From the NCBI GenBank assembly GCA_934717745.1, contig CAKUZB010000001.1, positions 62,001 to 126,000 of the forward strand: 64,000 bases of DNA. Reading direction: 5' to 3'. The notes under the pieces are model-generated. The model did no database searches and had not been told where the DNA came from. It saw nothing but the letters and a program-made list of their open reading frames with translations. Source of the stretch: an uncultured Candidatus Melainabacteria bacterium. Lineage in GTDB: Bacteria; Cyanobacteriota; Vampirovibrionia; Gastranaerophilales; Gastranaerophilaceae. The position numbers and the translations under genes are program-made. Positions 51,496-60,745 of the stretch are shown piece after piece (positions within the stretch are counted from its first letter, which is position 1; every line of letters begins with the position of its first letter).

Positions 51496-52083
51496 ATGAG
51501 TTTCGTACCTGTAGTAATTGAACAATCAAGCAGAGGTGAACGTTCTTTCGACATCTTTTCAAGATTGTTAAGAGAAAGAATTATCTTTTTAGGCACACAA
51601 ATTGACGATATGGTTGCAAATTTAGTTGTAGCACAATTATTGTTATTAGATAGTGAAAATCCTGAAAAAGATATTATGTTATACATCAACAGCCCTGGAG
51701 GTTCTGTTACAGCAGGTTTTGCAATTTACGATACAATGCAACATATCAGAGCAGATGTTTCTACAATCTGTTTAGGTCAAGCAGCATCTATGGGTGCATT
51801 CTTGTTGTCATCAGGTACAAAAGGAAAACGTATGGCTTTGCCTCACTCAAGAGTTTTAATTCACCAACCTTTAGGTGGTGCTCAAGGTCAAGCAACAGAT
51901 ATTGAAATTCAAGCCGCTGAAATTATAAGAATTAAAAAATCATTAAATGAAATTTTGGCGTCAAATACAGGTCAATCAATAAAGAAAATTGAAAAAGATA
52001 CAGACCGTGATTATATCATGACACCTGCGGAAGCGTTAGAGTATGGTATGATTGATAAAGTTGTATCAAGAGATGCTATATAA
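51496..52083 (+). CDS. clpP: ATP-dependent Clp protease proteolytic subunit
   Basis: ClpP (EC 3.4.21.92), 195 residues. The triad is Ser98 (GQAASMGAFLL), His123 (RVLIHQP) and Asp172 (DTDRD), with the standard numbering. YINSPGGSVTAG forms the oxyanion strand. GAAAGGA lies before the ATG. It assembles as a double heptamer with ClpX, encoded 12 bases downstream. Confidence 0.98.
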   Translation: MSFVPVVIEQSSRGERSFDIFSRLLRERIIFLGTQIDDMVANLVVAQLLLLDSENPEKDIMLYINSPGGSVTAGFAIYDTMQHIRADVSTICLGQAASMGAFLLSSGTKGKRMALPHSRVLIHQPLGGAQGQATDIEIQAAEIIRIKKSLNEILASNTGQSIKKIEKDTDRDYIMTPAEALEYGMIDKVVSRDAI

Positions 52084-52095
52084 TAGGAGAAAATA

Positions 52096-53421
52096 ATGGC
52101 AAAGCACGATGATAGCAGATTACAATGTTCATTTTGCGGAAAAACTCAAGACCAAGTAAAAAAATTAATTGCCGGTCCTGATGTATATATTTGTGATGAA
52201 TGTGTTGAACTTTGTAATGAAATTTTAGATGAAGAATTTTTTGAAAATAAAGAAAAAGATAAAGCATCTGGAGAACAAGGCTCAACAACAAAAGAAAAAG
52301 CAATTCCAAAGCCACATGAAATCAAAGCATATCTTGATGAACACATTGTTGGTCAAGACGATGCTAAAAAAGTGCTTTCTGTTGCCGTATATAACCATTA
52401 CAAACGTCTTCGCCATAATAAAGACGGCAAGGATAAAGATTCTGTAGAAATTCAAAAATCAAATATTTTGCTTGTAGGTCCTACAGGTAGCGGTAAAACC
52501 TTGTTAGCACAAACTCTTGCAAAATTATTAGATGTTCCGTTTGCGGTCGCAGATGCAACAACATTAACAGAAGCAGGTTATGTTGGTGATGACGTTGAAA
52601 ATATTTTGTTAAGATTATATCAAAATGCCGAATTTGATGCTCAAAAGGCGGAATCAGGTATTATATATATTGATGAAATTGATAAGATTGCAAGAAAATC
52701 TGAAAACACTTCAATTACTCGTGATGTGTCAGGTGAAGGTGTTCAACAAGCCTTGTTGAAAATGATTGAAGGTACAGTTGCAAATGTTCCACCTCAAGGC
52801 GGAAGAAAACACCCTCATCAGGAATTTATTCAAATTGATACAAGTAACATCTTGTTTATCGTTGGCGGTGCTTTTGTTGGTTTGGATAAGATTATTGAAA
52901 GACGTGCTGATGACGGTACTTCATTAGGTTTTGGTTCAAAACCTGCATTAACAAAAGCAGAAAAAGAACAAGAACAATCAAAAATGTTGAAAAAACTTCA
53001 ACCGGAAGATTTGTTGAAATTTGGTTTAATTCCTGAATTTATTGGTCGTATTCCTGTTTATGCAGTTCTTGATATGCTTGATGAAAAAACATTGAAGATG
53101 ATTTTGACAGAACCTAAAAATGCAATCATTAAACAATATCAATGTTTACTTAAAATGGACGGCGTAGATTTAGAATTTGAACCTGATGCAATCGAAGAAA
53201 TTGCAAAAGAAGCAATTAAACGTAAAACCGGTGCCAGGGCATTGCGTTCTATTGTTGAAGAACTTATGCTTGATGTTATGTATGATGTTCCAACAAAAGA
53301 AAATATTAAAACATTTACGATAACAAAAGAAATGGTTGAAAACCGTAATAAAGCAGAGTTAATTCAACTTCCAAACAAAAAAGATAAAAAACTTAAAGAT
53401 GTTAAAGAAGAAATTGCATAA
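52096..53421 (+). CDS. clpX: ATP-dependent Clp protease ATP-binding subunit ClpX
   Basis: The AAA+ unfoldase of ClpXP, 441 residues. The N-terminal zinc domain has CSFCGK and CDECVELC. The AAA+ core has Walker A GPTGSGKT, the pore loop region GYVGDDVENIL, Walker B IIYIDEIDKIA, the RPP-type QGGRKHPHQ and sensor segments, and KTGARALRSIVEE. AGGAG lies before the ATG. A terminator follows. Confidence 0.98.
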   Translation: MAKHDDSRLQCSFCGKTQDQVKKLIAGPDVYICDECVELCNEILDEEFFENKEKDKASGEQGSTTKEKAIPKPHEIKAYLDEHIVGQDDAKKVLSVAVYNHYKRLRHNKDGKDKDSVEIQKSNILLVGPTGSGKTLLAQTLAKLLDVPFAVADATTLTEAGYVGDDVENILLRLYQNAEFDAQKAESGIIYIDEIDKIARKSENTSITRDVSGEGVQQALLKMIEGTVANVPPQGGRKHPHQEFIQIDTSNILFIVGGAFVGLDKIIERRADDGTSLGFGSKPALTKAEKEQEQSKMLKKLQPEDLLKFGLIPEFIGRIPVYAVLDMLDEKTLKMILTEPKNAIIKQYQCLLKMDGVDLEFEPDAIEEIAKEAIKRKTGARALRSIVEELMLDVMYDVPTKENIKTFTITKEMVENRNKAELIQLPNKKDKKLKDVKEEIA

Positions 53422-53455
53422 ATAAATTGATATTTTGATGTAATGCATATAATAC

Positions 53456-53483
53456 AAAAGCCGTCTAATGTACGGCTTTTTTG
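53456..53483 (+). terminator. Terminator after clpX
   Basis: AAAAGCCGT (53456-53464) pairs with ACGGCTTTT (53472-53480), followed by T. Confidence 0.85.
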
Positions 53484-53486
53484 TGG

Positions 53487-53521
53487 TTGATTAGATAAAA
53501 TGTTTGGTATATTCTTTTATT
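53487..53521 (+). promoter_or_regulatory. Leaderless promoter of polA
   Basis: TTGATT (53487-53492), 17 bases, TATTCT (53510-53515), then six bases and the ATG at 53522. No Shine-Dalgarno sequence is seen. Confidence 0.55.
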
Positions 53522-56314
53522 ATGACAAATCAAAAAACTTTAATTTTAATAGACGGACATGCTTTAGCCTTTCGTCAATACTATGCTTTAGAGCGAACAG
53601 GAATGAAAACTTCTGATGGACTTCAAACTTGGGCTGTGTATGGATTTTTTAAATCTATTTTTGATTTGTTGAAAAACAGAAAAATAAAACCGGACTCAAT
53701 TGCCGTAACTTTTGATGTTGGCAGACAAACTTTTCGTGTTGAAAAATATCAAGAATATAAGGCAAATCGTGATACGATGCCTGATTCATTGAGAAGTCAA
53801 TTAGGGTTAATAGTTGAGGGTTTAAAGGCTTTTAATATTCCTATATATACAAAAGAAGGTTTTGAGGCAGACGATGTAATCGGAACGATTGTTACAAAAG
53901 CCTCTAAACTTGGTCATTGTACATATATTTTGACCGGCGATCAAGATTCTTTCCAACTTGTCGACAGAGATGGGTTGATTAAAGTTTTAATTCCATCGAA
54001 AGGTGAATTAATAGAGTATGATTGGTATAAAGTTCATGAAAAATTAGGTGTTTGGCCAAGTCAGGTAACTGATTATAAAGGACTTAGAGGAGATACTTCG
54101 GACAATATCCCAGGTGTTAAAGGTATTGGTGAAAAATCTGCTCAAAAACTTTTAACAAGATATTCTTCATTAGAAGATATTATTGCAGATGTGGATAATA
54201 TTCCGGAAAATGCTATTAGAAACAGGCTAAAAGAGGGTATTGAAGACGCAAAATTAAGTAAATATCTTGCGACTATTGTCAAAACTGTTGATATTGATTT
54301 TGATTTTGATGATACAAAGGTGGAATTACCGGAGATTTCACAGGTTGTAGAATATTTGAAAAAAATGCAATTTTACAGTTTTGTAAAGAATATTGATGAT
54401 ATTTTATGCTCTTTTGATAAAAATTGTGAAACTCCTGAAACAAAAAAAGAAGATGTTTCTGCAAATATTGTTCAATTTAAAGAAAATCCTCAAAATTCAC
54501 AAATGCAACTAGGGTTATTTTCAACGGCTGTAAAAGAAACGATAGAAACAAAAACTTATGATAAAAAAGTTATTGCAACTCAGGAAGAATTGCAACAACT
54601 GGTTTTAAATTTGGAAAAACAAGAAAAATTTGCGATAGATTTTGTTGCAGATATAAATAATGCTTCCGACATAAATACTTTAGGTGTTGCGTTTGCGTTT
54701 GATGAAAACGGTTTGAAAACTTATTATGTTCAAAACAAAGATGAAAATTTTAATACATTGAAGCCTATTTTTGAAAATGAAAATATCAAAAAATATGCTT
54801 ACAACTCAAAAAATTGCATAAATATCTTAAAAAACTGTGAAATTGAATTAAAAAATGTAGTTTTTGACGTATTATTAGCAAGTTATATCAAAAATCCAAA
54901 TCGTAGCCACGAGTTATCTTCTCAAGCCTTGGATTTTGCAAACCATATTTCAGTCGAGTTACCGCTAAAAACTAAAAAAACAAAATTGGCGGAATTATCA
55001 CAAACTGATTTGTCAAATTATGCTCAAGATAACGCATTTTCTATATATTTACTAAAAGATTATTGGGAAAATGAGTTGTCTATAGCGGAATTAAAACTTC
55101 ATGATGAATTAGAACTGCCGTTATCAGAGGTTTTGGCACAAATGGAATTTGATGGTGTTGCTCTTGATGTTGATTATATGAGCGAATTGTCAGAACATAT
55201 GAGCGAAAAAATGACTGAATTAGAGGGTAAGATTTTTGCTATCGCAGGTTGTGAATTTAATATTAATTCTCCAAAACAAGTTGGTGAAATTTTATATGAT
55301 AAATTAAATATTCAATTAAAGAAAAAACGTGGTAAAGCAAAACCTTCAACAAGTGTAGAGGTTTTAGAAGAACTTGCTCAAGAACATGAGATTTGTAAAT
55401 ATTTAATAGATTATAGAAAGTACGCAAAATTAAAATCTACATATACAGACGCATTGCCATTGTTGGTAAGTTTGAAAGATTTGAGAATTCATACAACATA
55501 TAATCAAACTGCAACTGCAACAGGACGTTTGTCGTCTTCAAATCCTAATTTACAAAATATTCCAATCAGAACAGAAGAAGGTAATAAGTTAAGAAAAGCA
55601 TTTATTCCTGAACAAGAAGGAAATTATATCCTGTCTTCAGATTATTCACAAATTGAATTACGTTTGCTTGCTCATATTTCAGGTGATGAAAATTTAATAG
55701 AAGCATTTAAATCAGGAATTGATGTTCATAGTTTAACCGCTTCAAAAGTTTTTGATGTACCGGTTGAAGAAGTTACAAAGGAAATGCGATATAAGGCAAA
55801 GGCTGTAAACTTTGGTATTGTATACGGACAAACACGTTATGGACTGGCAAAAGCATTAGACATCTCGCCTCAAGAGGCTGAAATGTTTATTAATAAATAT
55901 TTTGCGACATATCCAAAAGTTAAAGAGTATATGGAAAAAACTATTCAATCTGTAATGACTTGCGGTTATGTAGAAACAATTTTTGGAAGAAAACGTTATT
56001 TGGCAAGTGAATTAGCAAGTCCAAATCACATGATTAAAGAATTTGCACAACGTGCGGCAATTAATCACCCAATGCAAGGTACTGCTGCGGATTTGATTAA
56101 AATGGCAATGTTGAATGTATACAATAAAATGAAAGAAATGAACTTGAAATCAAAAATGGTTTTACAAGTACACGACGAACTTGTTTTTGAGGTTGAAAAG
56201 AACGAATTAGAACAAGTCAAAGAAATGGTAACTTACGAAATGCAAAATGTTGCTGAAATGAAAGTGCCATTGGTTGTTGACGTAAATTGGGGTGCATCAT
56301 GGAAAGAATCTTAA
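53522..56314 (+). CDS. polA: DNA polymerase I with degenerate proofreading domain
   Basis: A 930-residue family A polymerase (EC 2.7.7.7) for Okazaki-fragment processing and repair. The 5'-3' exonuclease domain (1-290) is intact (IDGHALAFRQYYA, EADDVIGT, GDQDSFQL, GDTSDNIPGVKGIG). The 3'-5' exonuclease region (about 350-530) keeps the fold, but exo I reads FAIDFVAD instead of DxE and exo II lacks its Asp, so proofreading is probably lost, as in Taq. The polymerase domain has DYSQIELRLLAHISGD, KAVNFGIVYG and the QVHDELVFEV motif. The ATG at 53522 is preferred over six extra upstream codons. Confidence 0.97.
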   Translation: MTNQKTLILIDGHALAFRQYYALERTGMKTSDGLQTWAVYGFFKSIFDLLKNRKIKPDSIAVTFDVGRQTFRVEKYQEYKANRDTMPDSLRSQLGLIVEGLKAFNIPIYTKEGFEADDVIGTIVTKASKLGHCTYILTGDQDSFQLVDRDGLIKVLIPSKGELIEYDWYKVHEKLGVWPSQVTDYKGLRGDTSDNIPGVKGIGEKSAQKLLTRYSSLEDIIADVDNIPENAIRNRLKEGIEDAKLSKYLATIVKTVDIDFDFDDTKVELPEISQVVEYLKKMQFYSFVKNIDDILCSFDKNCETPETKKEDVSANIVQFKENPQNSQMQLGLFSTAVKETIETKTYDKKVIATQEELQQLVLNLEKQEKFAIDFVADINNASDINTLGVAFAFDENGLKTYYVQNKDENFNTLKPIFENENIKKYAYNSKNCINILKNCEIELKNVVFDVLLASYIKNPNRSHELSSQALDFANHISVELPLKTKKTKLAELSQTDLSNYAQDNAFSIYLLKDYWENELSIAELKLHDELELPLSEVLAQMEFDGVALDVDYMSELSEHMSEKMTELEGKIFAIAGCEFNINSPKQVGEILYDKLNIQLKKKRGKAKPSTSVEVLEELAQEHEICKYLIDYRKYAKLKSTYTDALPLLVSLKDLRIHTTYNQTATATGRLSSSNPNLQNIPIRTEEGNKLRKAFIPEQEGNYILSSDYSQIELRLLAHISGDENLIEAFKSGIDVHSLTASKVFDVPVEEVTKEMRYKAKAVNFGIVYGQTRYGLAKALDISPQEAEMFINKYFATYPKVKEYMEKTIQSVMTCGYVETIFGRKRYLASELASPNHMIKEFAQRAAINHPMQGTAADLIKMAMLNVYNKMKEMNLKSKMVLQVHDELVFEVEKNELEQVKEMVTYEMQNVAEMKVPLVVDVNWGASWKES

Positions 56315-56787
56315 GATATTTATGCGTGTTATCGGTTTTATTATTTGGTTTGAGCGTTAAGGCAGAGCCTAATTATGTTGTATTGCCTGCATCTTCGACA
56401 AAACCTGTAGTTACTCAAACAATAAAAGTTGAAAATCATGCAACAAATCCTGAAAAGGTTTCGCCAACTGTTCCTCAGGTCGTTTCGTTTGAACAATGCA
56501 CAAAAAAATATAATTTACCTGTTGATAAGTTATATTTTTTAGCACTCGCTAGTGTTAATGCTAATAAGTTTACAATTGTTGAAATTCAATCAAAAACAGG
56601 ATATATCTTGTTTAACGCAGCAAACAGACAGTTTTTAGCCTCTGTAAACAGAGTTGATAATAAATCTGCAATTCTAAAAATTGTTCCTGCCGATAACAAT
56701 TATTACTTCCCTTTGGGAATTTTGACAAACTTTTTTAAATATATAGATATGAATTTATCAACGCAAATTGAAGAATTAGGGGATTAA
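56299..56787 (+). CDS. Exported protein of unknown function
   Basis: A 162-residue protein with a signal peptide (about 1-23, ending VKA). The mature part starts with a Pro/Val/Thr-rich linker and a compact domain (about 65-160) of alternating strands and helices (GYILFNAANRQFLASVN). One Cys is present. The start overlaps polA by 16 bases, with GGGGTG just before the ATG, so it is co-transcribed with polA. No family is recognised. Confidence 0.7.
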   Translation: MERILRYLCVLSVLLFGLSVKAEPNYVVLPASSTKPVVTQTIKVENHATNPEKVSPTVPQVVSFEQCTKKYNLPVDKLYFLALASVNANKFTIVEIQSKTGYILFNAANRQFLASVNRVDNKSAILKIVPADNNYYFPLGILTNFFKYIDMNLSTQIEELGD

Positions 56788-56808
56788 TTCGAGTAAAACA
56801 TTTAAAAA

Positions 56809-57123
56809 TCAGTTATTTTGCGATTTTTCGTCTTGTTTTATGTAGTTGCAAAGTTCTTCTAAACGTTTGTCTTCCATTGCGTCAATTAATTCTGTAACAT
56901 CTTTGATTTTATTTAGTGCAAATCCTGTTTCTGCAAGTAAAACGCAGTCGTTACAAAGACGGTATTCGCCGTATTGGATTGAACCTGCGTAGGATTTTGT
57001 TTGTCCGCAACAAGAACAGTCAAAATATTCTTCTTCAAGTTCAGGACGTTCTTCCAAATCATCTAATCTCATTTGTTCTACAACAAGTTGCATTTCTTCA
57101 ATTATTTCTTCATTACTTTTCAT
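56809..57123 (-). CDS. Small zinc-ribbon protein
   Basis: A 104-residue acidic protein. A helical N-terminus (1-32) precedes a treble-clef or zinc-ribbon-like centre with Cys36-x2-Cys39 and Cys57-x2-Cys60. The C-terminal 40 residues are helical. It resembles small zinc-finger regulators in size, but no specific family is assigned. The start overlaps the end of pdxJ by 11 bases, so it is the third gene of the murT-pdxJ operon. Confidence 0.65.
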   Translation of the reverse strand: MKSNEEIIEEMQLVVEQMRLDDLEERPELEEEYFDCSCCGQTKSYAGSIQYGEYRLCNDCVLLAETGFALNKIKDVTELIDAMEDKRLEELCNYIKQDEKSQNN

Positions 57124-57826
57124 TTATTAATTCTTTCATTTCTTTAATAGAGTTGTCCAATCCGTTATAAATCGCTTTTGCGGTAATGCTATGACCGATA
57201 GTCATTTCGCTAACACCATGAATTTCTGTTAATTTTGATACGTTTTGATAATCTATACCTTTGCAAAGTGAAACTTTTAAACCTAATGTATTTGCAAGGA
57301 TTGAGGCTTCTTTGATTTCAGTAAATTCTTTTTCAAATTCGCCAAATTTAAAGGCTTCAACGAATTTTTTCGTATTGATTTCTACATAGTGCATTCCTGC
57401 TTTATATGCGGAATTTACTTGATCAAAATCAGGTTCAATAAAAACACTTGTAAGGCTTCCGTTATACATTAATTCTGTTATAAAATCACTTACTTCTGCC
57501 TGATTTTTCATAACATTAAATCCATTTGACGGAGAAGGTTCGTTTGTTTCCGGAACAATACAAACAATATCGGGTTTGCAATCTAGTGCAAGTTGTTTTG
57601 CCCTTTCTGTCATTGGCATTTTTAGGATAAATCGGGTTTTTAAATGTTTTCTGATATTTTTTACATCATAATTAGAAATTCCGGAATTTCCGTCTGAAAT
57701 ATGCATAACAATTCCGTCAGCACCTGAATGCTCGCAGTATCTTGCAAATTTTAAAATATCCGGTTCTCCACCGCCGATAGAATTTCTTAAATTGGCTAAA
57801 TAATTAATATTTATATCAAGTAACAT
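57113..57826 (-). CDS. pdxJ: Divergent pyridoxine 5'-phosphate synthase-like protein
   Basis: A 237-residue PdxJ-fold (TIM barrel) protein. The family frame is clear: NYLANLRN, PDILKFARYCEHSGADGI, CIVPET, GLKVS..KGIDYQNV and TIGHSITAKAIYNGL. Compared with E. coli PdxJ from memory, His45 is kept (VMHIS), but the catalytic Glu72 position reads Lys (LKMPMTE for LEMAVTE) and the His193 loop reads CKG for GHG. It may therefore not make PNP, or may act on another substrate. It follows murT by three bases, and AGGTG precedes the ATG. Confidence 0.8.
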   Translation of the reverse strand: MLLDININYLANLRNSIGGGEPDILKFARYCEHSGADGIVMHISDGNSGISNYDVKNIRKHLKTRFILKMPMTERAKQLALDCKPDIVCIVPETNEPSPSNGFNVMKNQAEVSDFITELMYNGSLTSVFIEPDFDQVNSAYKAGMHYVEINTKKFVEAFKFGEFEKEFTEIKEASILANTLGLKVSLCKGIDYQNVSKLTEIHGVSEMTIGHSITAKAIYNGLDNSIKEMKELINEK

Positions 57827-57829
57827 TTT

Positions 57830-59152
57830 TCACCTGTTTTTTATTTGTAAAAGTGCTGTGTATGACGGCATTATAGTAATTTTTTCGGTTTTATCTTCTG
57901 AAGATGCAACCTCTTTTATTGCTTTGAATATATTTGGAATAACTTTGATTTTGTCGGTTGGAACTCCGGCATATTTTAATCTCAATGCCATATCGTTTGC
58001 TCTGATTCCAGAGGTTATGATAGTTTTTTGAGTGTCTTTGAGTAATTCAAATTCTGTGTCCCAAAGCCAAGAAACATCTCTGCCATCAGCAAAATTGTCA
58101 TTGATTGCTATTAATATATTAGATGATAAATCAACAGTTTTCAAGACCTCGCTTGCACCGGCAGGGTTTTTGATTAATTGAATGATTGTATTGTGTCCGT
58201 TAATTTCTGTTTTTTCAGCACGTCCAAACATCGCTTTATAAGTTTTTAGGGCATTTTGAATTTCATCTTGAGTGTAACCAAGTTGTAATGCCATTGACAC
58301 CGCACTTAAAACATTGTAAGCATTGTATAAACCAATTGTTTCAACGGTATAATTTGTTGTTTGGTTATTATGAGTTACAGAAATTTCTATGTAATCTGCG
58401 AAGATTTTTGCATTGCCTACAAAATCACATTCAGGTCTATGGTATCCGCAATTGCAATAGTAATGACCTTGTTGAGCATAAAAATGCTTTGAATATTGCA
58501 ATGCGTTTCCGCAAATGCAATTGAACATTTCTGCCGGTGCGTGTGAAAATGTTTGTTCTTGAGCAAATTCAATGTTTTCAAAACCATAGTATAAACGTTT
58601 ATTCTCTTTTCCAAGATTTGCGACAAGAGGGTCATCTGCGTTTAGAAGTAAAATTAAATCTTTGTTTTTGTCGATTGCAGATTGAATTTTTTTTGCTGTT
58701 GTATCAAGTTCGCCATATCTATCAAGTTGATCTCGAAATAAATTTGTAACAATTAAATAATCTAATTTCATAAAATCATATAGTTTTGAAAGGTATGCTT
58801 CATCTGATTCTAAAACGCAATTGTCATAACGCTTTGTTGGTACAATTGTTGTTGCAAAAATATTTGCAATGCCTGTTAACATATTTGCACCTTGTGCATT
58901 ATGGATAATTTTTTTGTTATTTGTTTCTAAAATATGAGAAACCAGCCCTGCGGTGGTAGTTTTACCGTTTGTTCCCGTAATGCTTATTTTATCCCCTTTA
59001 ATGTATTTCGAACAAAAATTCAAAAAATCAGGGTTAAGTTTTAAAGTTAGCAATCCGACAAATGACGTACCGCTTGTACGACCAACTAACTTTATTACTA
59101 GGGCAACTAACCTTGCCAACATGATTGATAAATAAAATCTTAATCTTCCCAC
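57830..59152 (-). CDS. murT: MurT-like Mur ligase (lipid II isoglutaminyl synthase subunit)
   Basis: A 440-residue Mur-ligase family protein. In Gram-positives MurT with GatD amidates the D-Glu of lipid II. It shows the P-loop ITGTNGKTTTAGL, the zinc-ribbon insertion with CICGN and CNCGY, and the C-terminal DUF1727 part with INDNFADGRDVSWLWD, matching MurT. No gatD is next to it; pdxJ follows instead. The start is uncertain: GTG at 59152 gives an N-terminus like MurT homologs (RLRFYLSIMLARLV), while the ATG at 59122 would be shorter. Confidence 0.85.
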   Translation of the reverse strand: MGRLRFYLSIMLARLVALVIKLVGRTSGTSFVGLLTLKLNPDFLNFCSKYIKGDKISITGTNGKTTTAGLVSHILETNNKKIIHNAQGANMLTGIANIFATTIVPTKRYDNCVLESDEAYLSKLYDFMKLDYLIVTNLFRDQLDRYGELDTTAKKIQSAIDKNKDLILLLNADDPLVANLGKENKRLYYGFENIEFAQEQTFSHAPAEMFNCICGNALQYSKHFYAQQGHYYCNCGYHRPECDFVGNAKIFADYIEISVTHNNQTTNYTVETIGLYNAYNVLSAVSMALQLGYTQDEIQNALKTYKAMFGRAEKTEINGHNTIIQLIKNPAGASEVLKTVDLSSNILIAINDNFADGRDVSWLWDTEFELLKDTQKTIITSGIRANDMALRLKYAGVPTDKIKVIPNIFKAIKEVASSEDKTEKITIMPSYTALLQIKNR

Positions 59153-59231
59153 AAAATAATTCTTTCTGAGTATTCTCTTTTTTTAATTTTCTTGTATAAT
59201 AAAATCATAATACAAAAGAAGAAATTAAGAA

Positions 59232-59597
59232 ATGATTTATATATTTGTAATATTTTTTATACTTGAAGTGTTTGCAGTAACTGTTTTATGTGCTTATATC
59301 GTGCACTTAGATAGGAAAGTTATAGCATTATCTGAAAAATTTAAAGTTAATCGTCATACTCTAAAATTTAAACTTAGAGCGGTTTATGATGTAGCAAGTA
59401 CTTTTAAGTGTCAAATAAGACAGCAAAAACGTGAATTTTTACGTCGCAGACGTGAATTTTATAGAAATATAATAAAAGGTACTTTGGTAGGCATAATGTT
59501 ATTTTTCTTTAAGAAAACAAAATTTAAGAAAAAAATATTGTTTGCTGAATTATTGTTAGTTATATATGATACCTTTAGGGCGGATTGTGTCGTATGA
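59232..59597 (+). CDS. Small membrane-anchored basic protein
   Basis: A 121-residue protein with one N-terminal membrane helix (about 3-24) and a strongly basic Arg/Lys-rich body, with a second weakly hydrophobic stretch near 82-92 and another at the end. No family is recognised. It is divergent from murT, and YtxH/DUF948 genes follow on the same strand. The Shine-Dalgarno sequence is weak. Confidence 0.6.
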   Translation: MIYIFVIFFILEVFAVTVLCAYIVHLDRKVIALSEKFKVNRHTLKFKLRAVYDVASTFKCQIRQQKREFLRRRREFYRNIIKGTLVGIMLFFFKKTKFKKKILFAELLLVIYDTFRADCVV

Positions 59598-59659
59598 CCT
59601 TGTGTGATAAGAAGTTATATGTTACAATAAGTTCAAAATGAGAAAGTAGAGGTTCAAAA

Positions 59660-59974
59660 ATGTGTAGAAAAGATGATTTTAGTTTCGGTATAGGCATTTT
59701 AGCCGGTGTCGTTGGTGGAGTTGTTGCAGGGATACTTTTAGCACCAAAAAAAGGTGAAGATTCTTGCAAAGATGTTGAATTAACAATCAAAAATTTGATT
59801 GAAACTCAAGCACCTAACGTTAAATCTGCAAAAAAACAGGCTTTGGATGCTATCGATTTAGTTAAATATAAAATTGAAAAGAAAATTAAAAGTTTATCAA
59901 ATGCTTTAAAATCTGAGAAATTAGAAAAAGCAAAAAAACTTGAAGAATCAGATATAGATTACGATTTTAATTAA
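59660..59974 (+). CDS. YtxH-domain protein
   Basis: A 104-residue protein with a glycine-rich membrane segment near the N-terminus (about 9-28) ending LLAPKKGED, the YtxH signature, then a charged helical tail. YtxH proteins are small membrane-associated stress proteins of unclear role. It is related in plan to the gene at 60448. It stands 24 bases before the DUF948 gene in one operon. Confidence 0.8.
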   Translation: MCRKDDFSFGIGILAGVVGGVVAGILLAPKKGEDSCKDVELTIKNLIETQAPNVKSAKKQALDAIDLVKYKIEKKIKSLSNALKSEKLEKAKKLEESDIDYDFN

Positions 59975-59998
59975 TAAGAGGAAAAGGACTTACGAACA

Positions 59999-60376
59999 AT
60001 GGAAACATCTCAAATTTTATTAAATAACGGCTTAACATTTTTGGCTGTAGCAACAGGCATTATGTTGGTTGTAGTTGGTGGATTTTTAATCAAATTGATT
60101 ATTGATTTATCAAAATTGGCACAAAACGTAGACGAAACAACAACTGTAGTTAGAAATGAATTAAGACCAACTTTACGTGAGTTGAACGAATCTTTACACA
60201 CAGTAAATGATTTTATGAAATCAACAGATAAAGGTATTGATAAAATGAGAGATACAGTTGAAAATGTTTTTGGCTTTAGCACTGCAACATTATCAAAATT
60301 GAAATTTGTTTCAGGCTCTTTAGCAAAAGGTTTGGTAAAAGGGTTTTCAACAGTAATGAAAATGTTTCAGAAATAA
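59999..60376 (+). CDS. DUF948-type membrane protein
   Basis: A 125-residue protein with one membrane helix (about 13-35) followed by a coiled coil of the DUF948 kind (NVDETTTVVRNELRPTLREL). DUF948 and YtxH genes often sit together, as here. The function is not established; an envelope-stress role is assumed in related bacteria. The upstream GAGGAAAAGG is somewhat distant from the ATG. Confidence 0.8.
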   Translation: METSQILLNNGLTFLAVATGIMLVVVGGFLIKLIIDLSKLAQNVDETTTVVRNELRPTLRELNESLHTVNDFMKSTDKGIDKMRDTVENVFGFSTATLSKLKFVSGSLAKGLVKGFSTVMKMFQK

Positions 60377-60447
60377 AAACAATCCAAAAGGGTAATGTTT
60401 TTACATAAAAATCAGTTAGAATATAAATAGTAAAGGAGAATATTATT

Positions 60448-60723
60448 ATGTCAGTAGGAAAATTTTTAGTAGGTTTCACAGTAGGGGCTGCATTAGGTGC
60501 TGTTGCAGGTATTTTACTTGCACCAAAATCAGGCGAAGAAACTCGTGAAATGTTATCAGATACAGCAAAAGAAGTTTTAGAAAAAACAGATGCAAAAGTT
60601 AGAGATATTCAAGACAAAGCCGAAGCAGTTGTTTCAGAACTTCAAAAAAAAGGTGATGAAATTGTTGGTAATATCCAAAACTTCATCAACGAAAAAAAAG
60701 ATATGTTTAAATCTGAAAATTAG
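60448..60723 (+). CDS. YtxH-domain protein
   Basis: A 91-residue protein with the YtxH pattern: a glycine-rich hydrophobic segment (about 5-25) ending in GILLAPKSGEETRE, then a long amphipathic helix. It is closer to the family consensus than the one at 59660. AAAGGAG lies before the ATG. A very strong palindromic terminator follows. Confidence 0.88.
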   Translation: MSVGKFLVGFTVGAALGAVAGILLAPKSGEETREMLSDTAKEVLEKTDAKVRDIQDKAEAVVSELQKKGDEIVGNIQNFINEKKDMFKSEN

Positions 60724-60745
60724 TTTGATTAATTAAAAAGAATTT

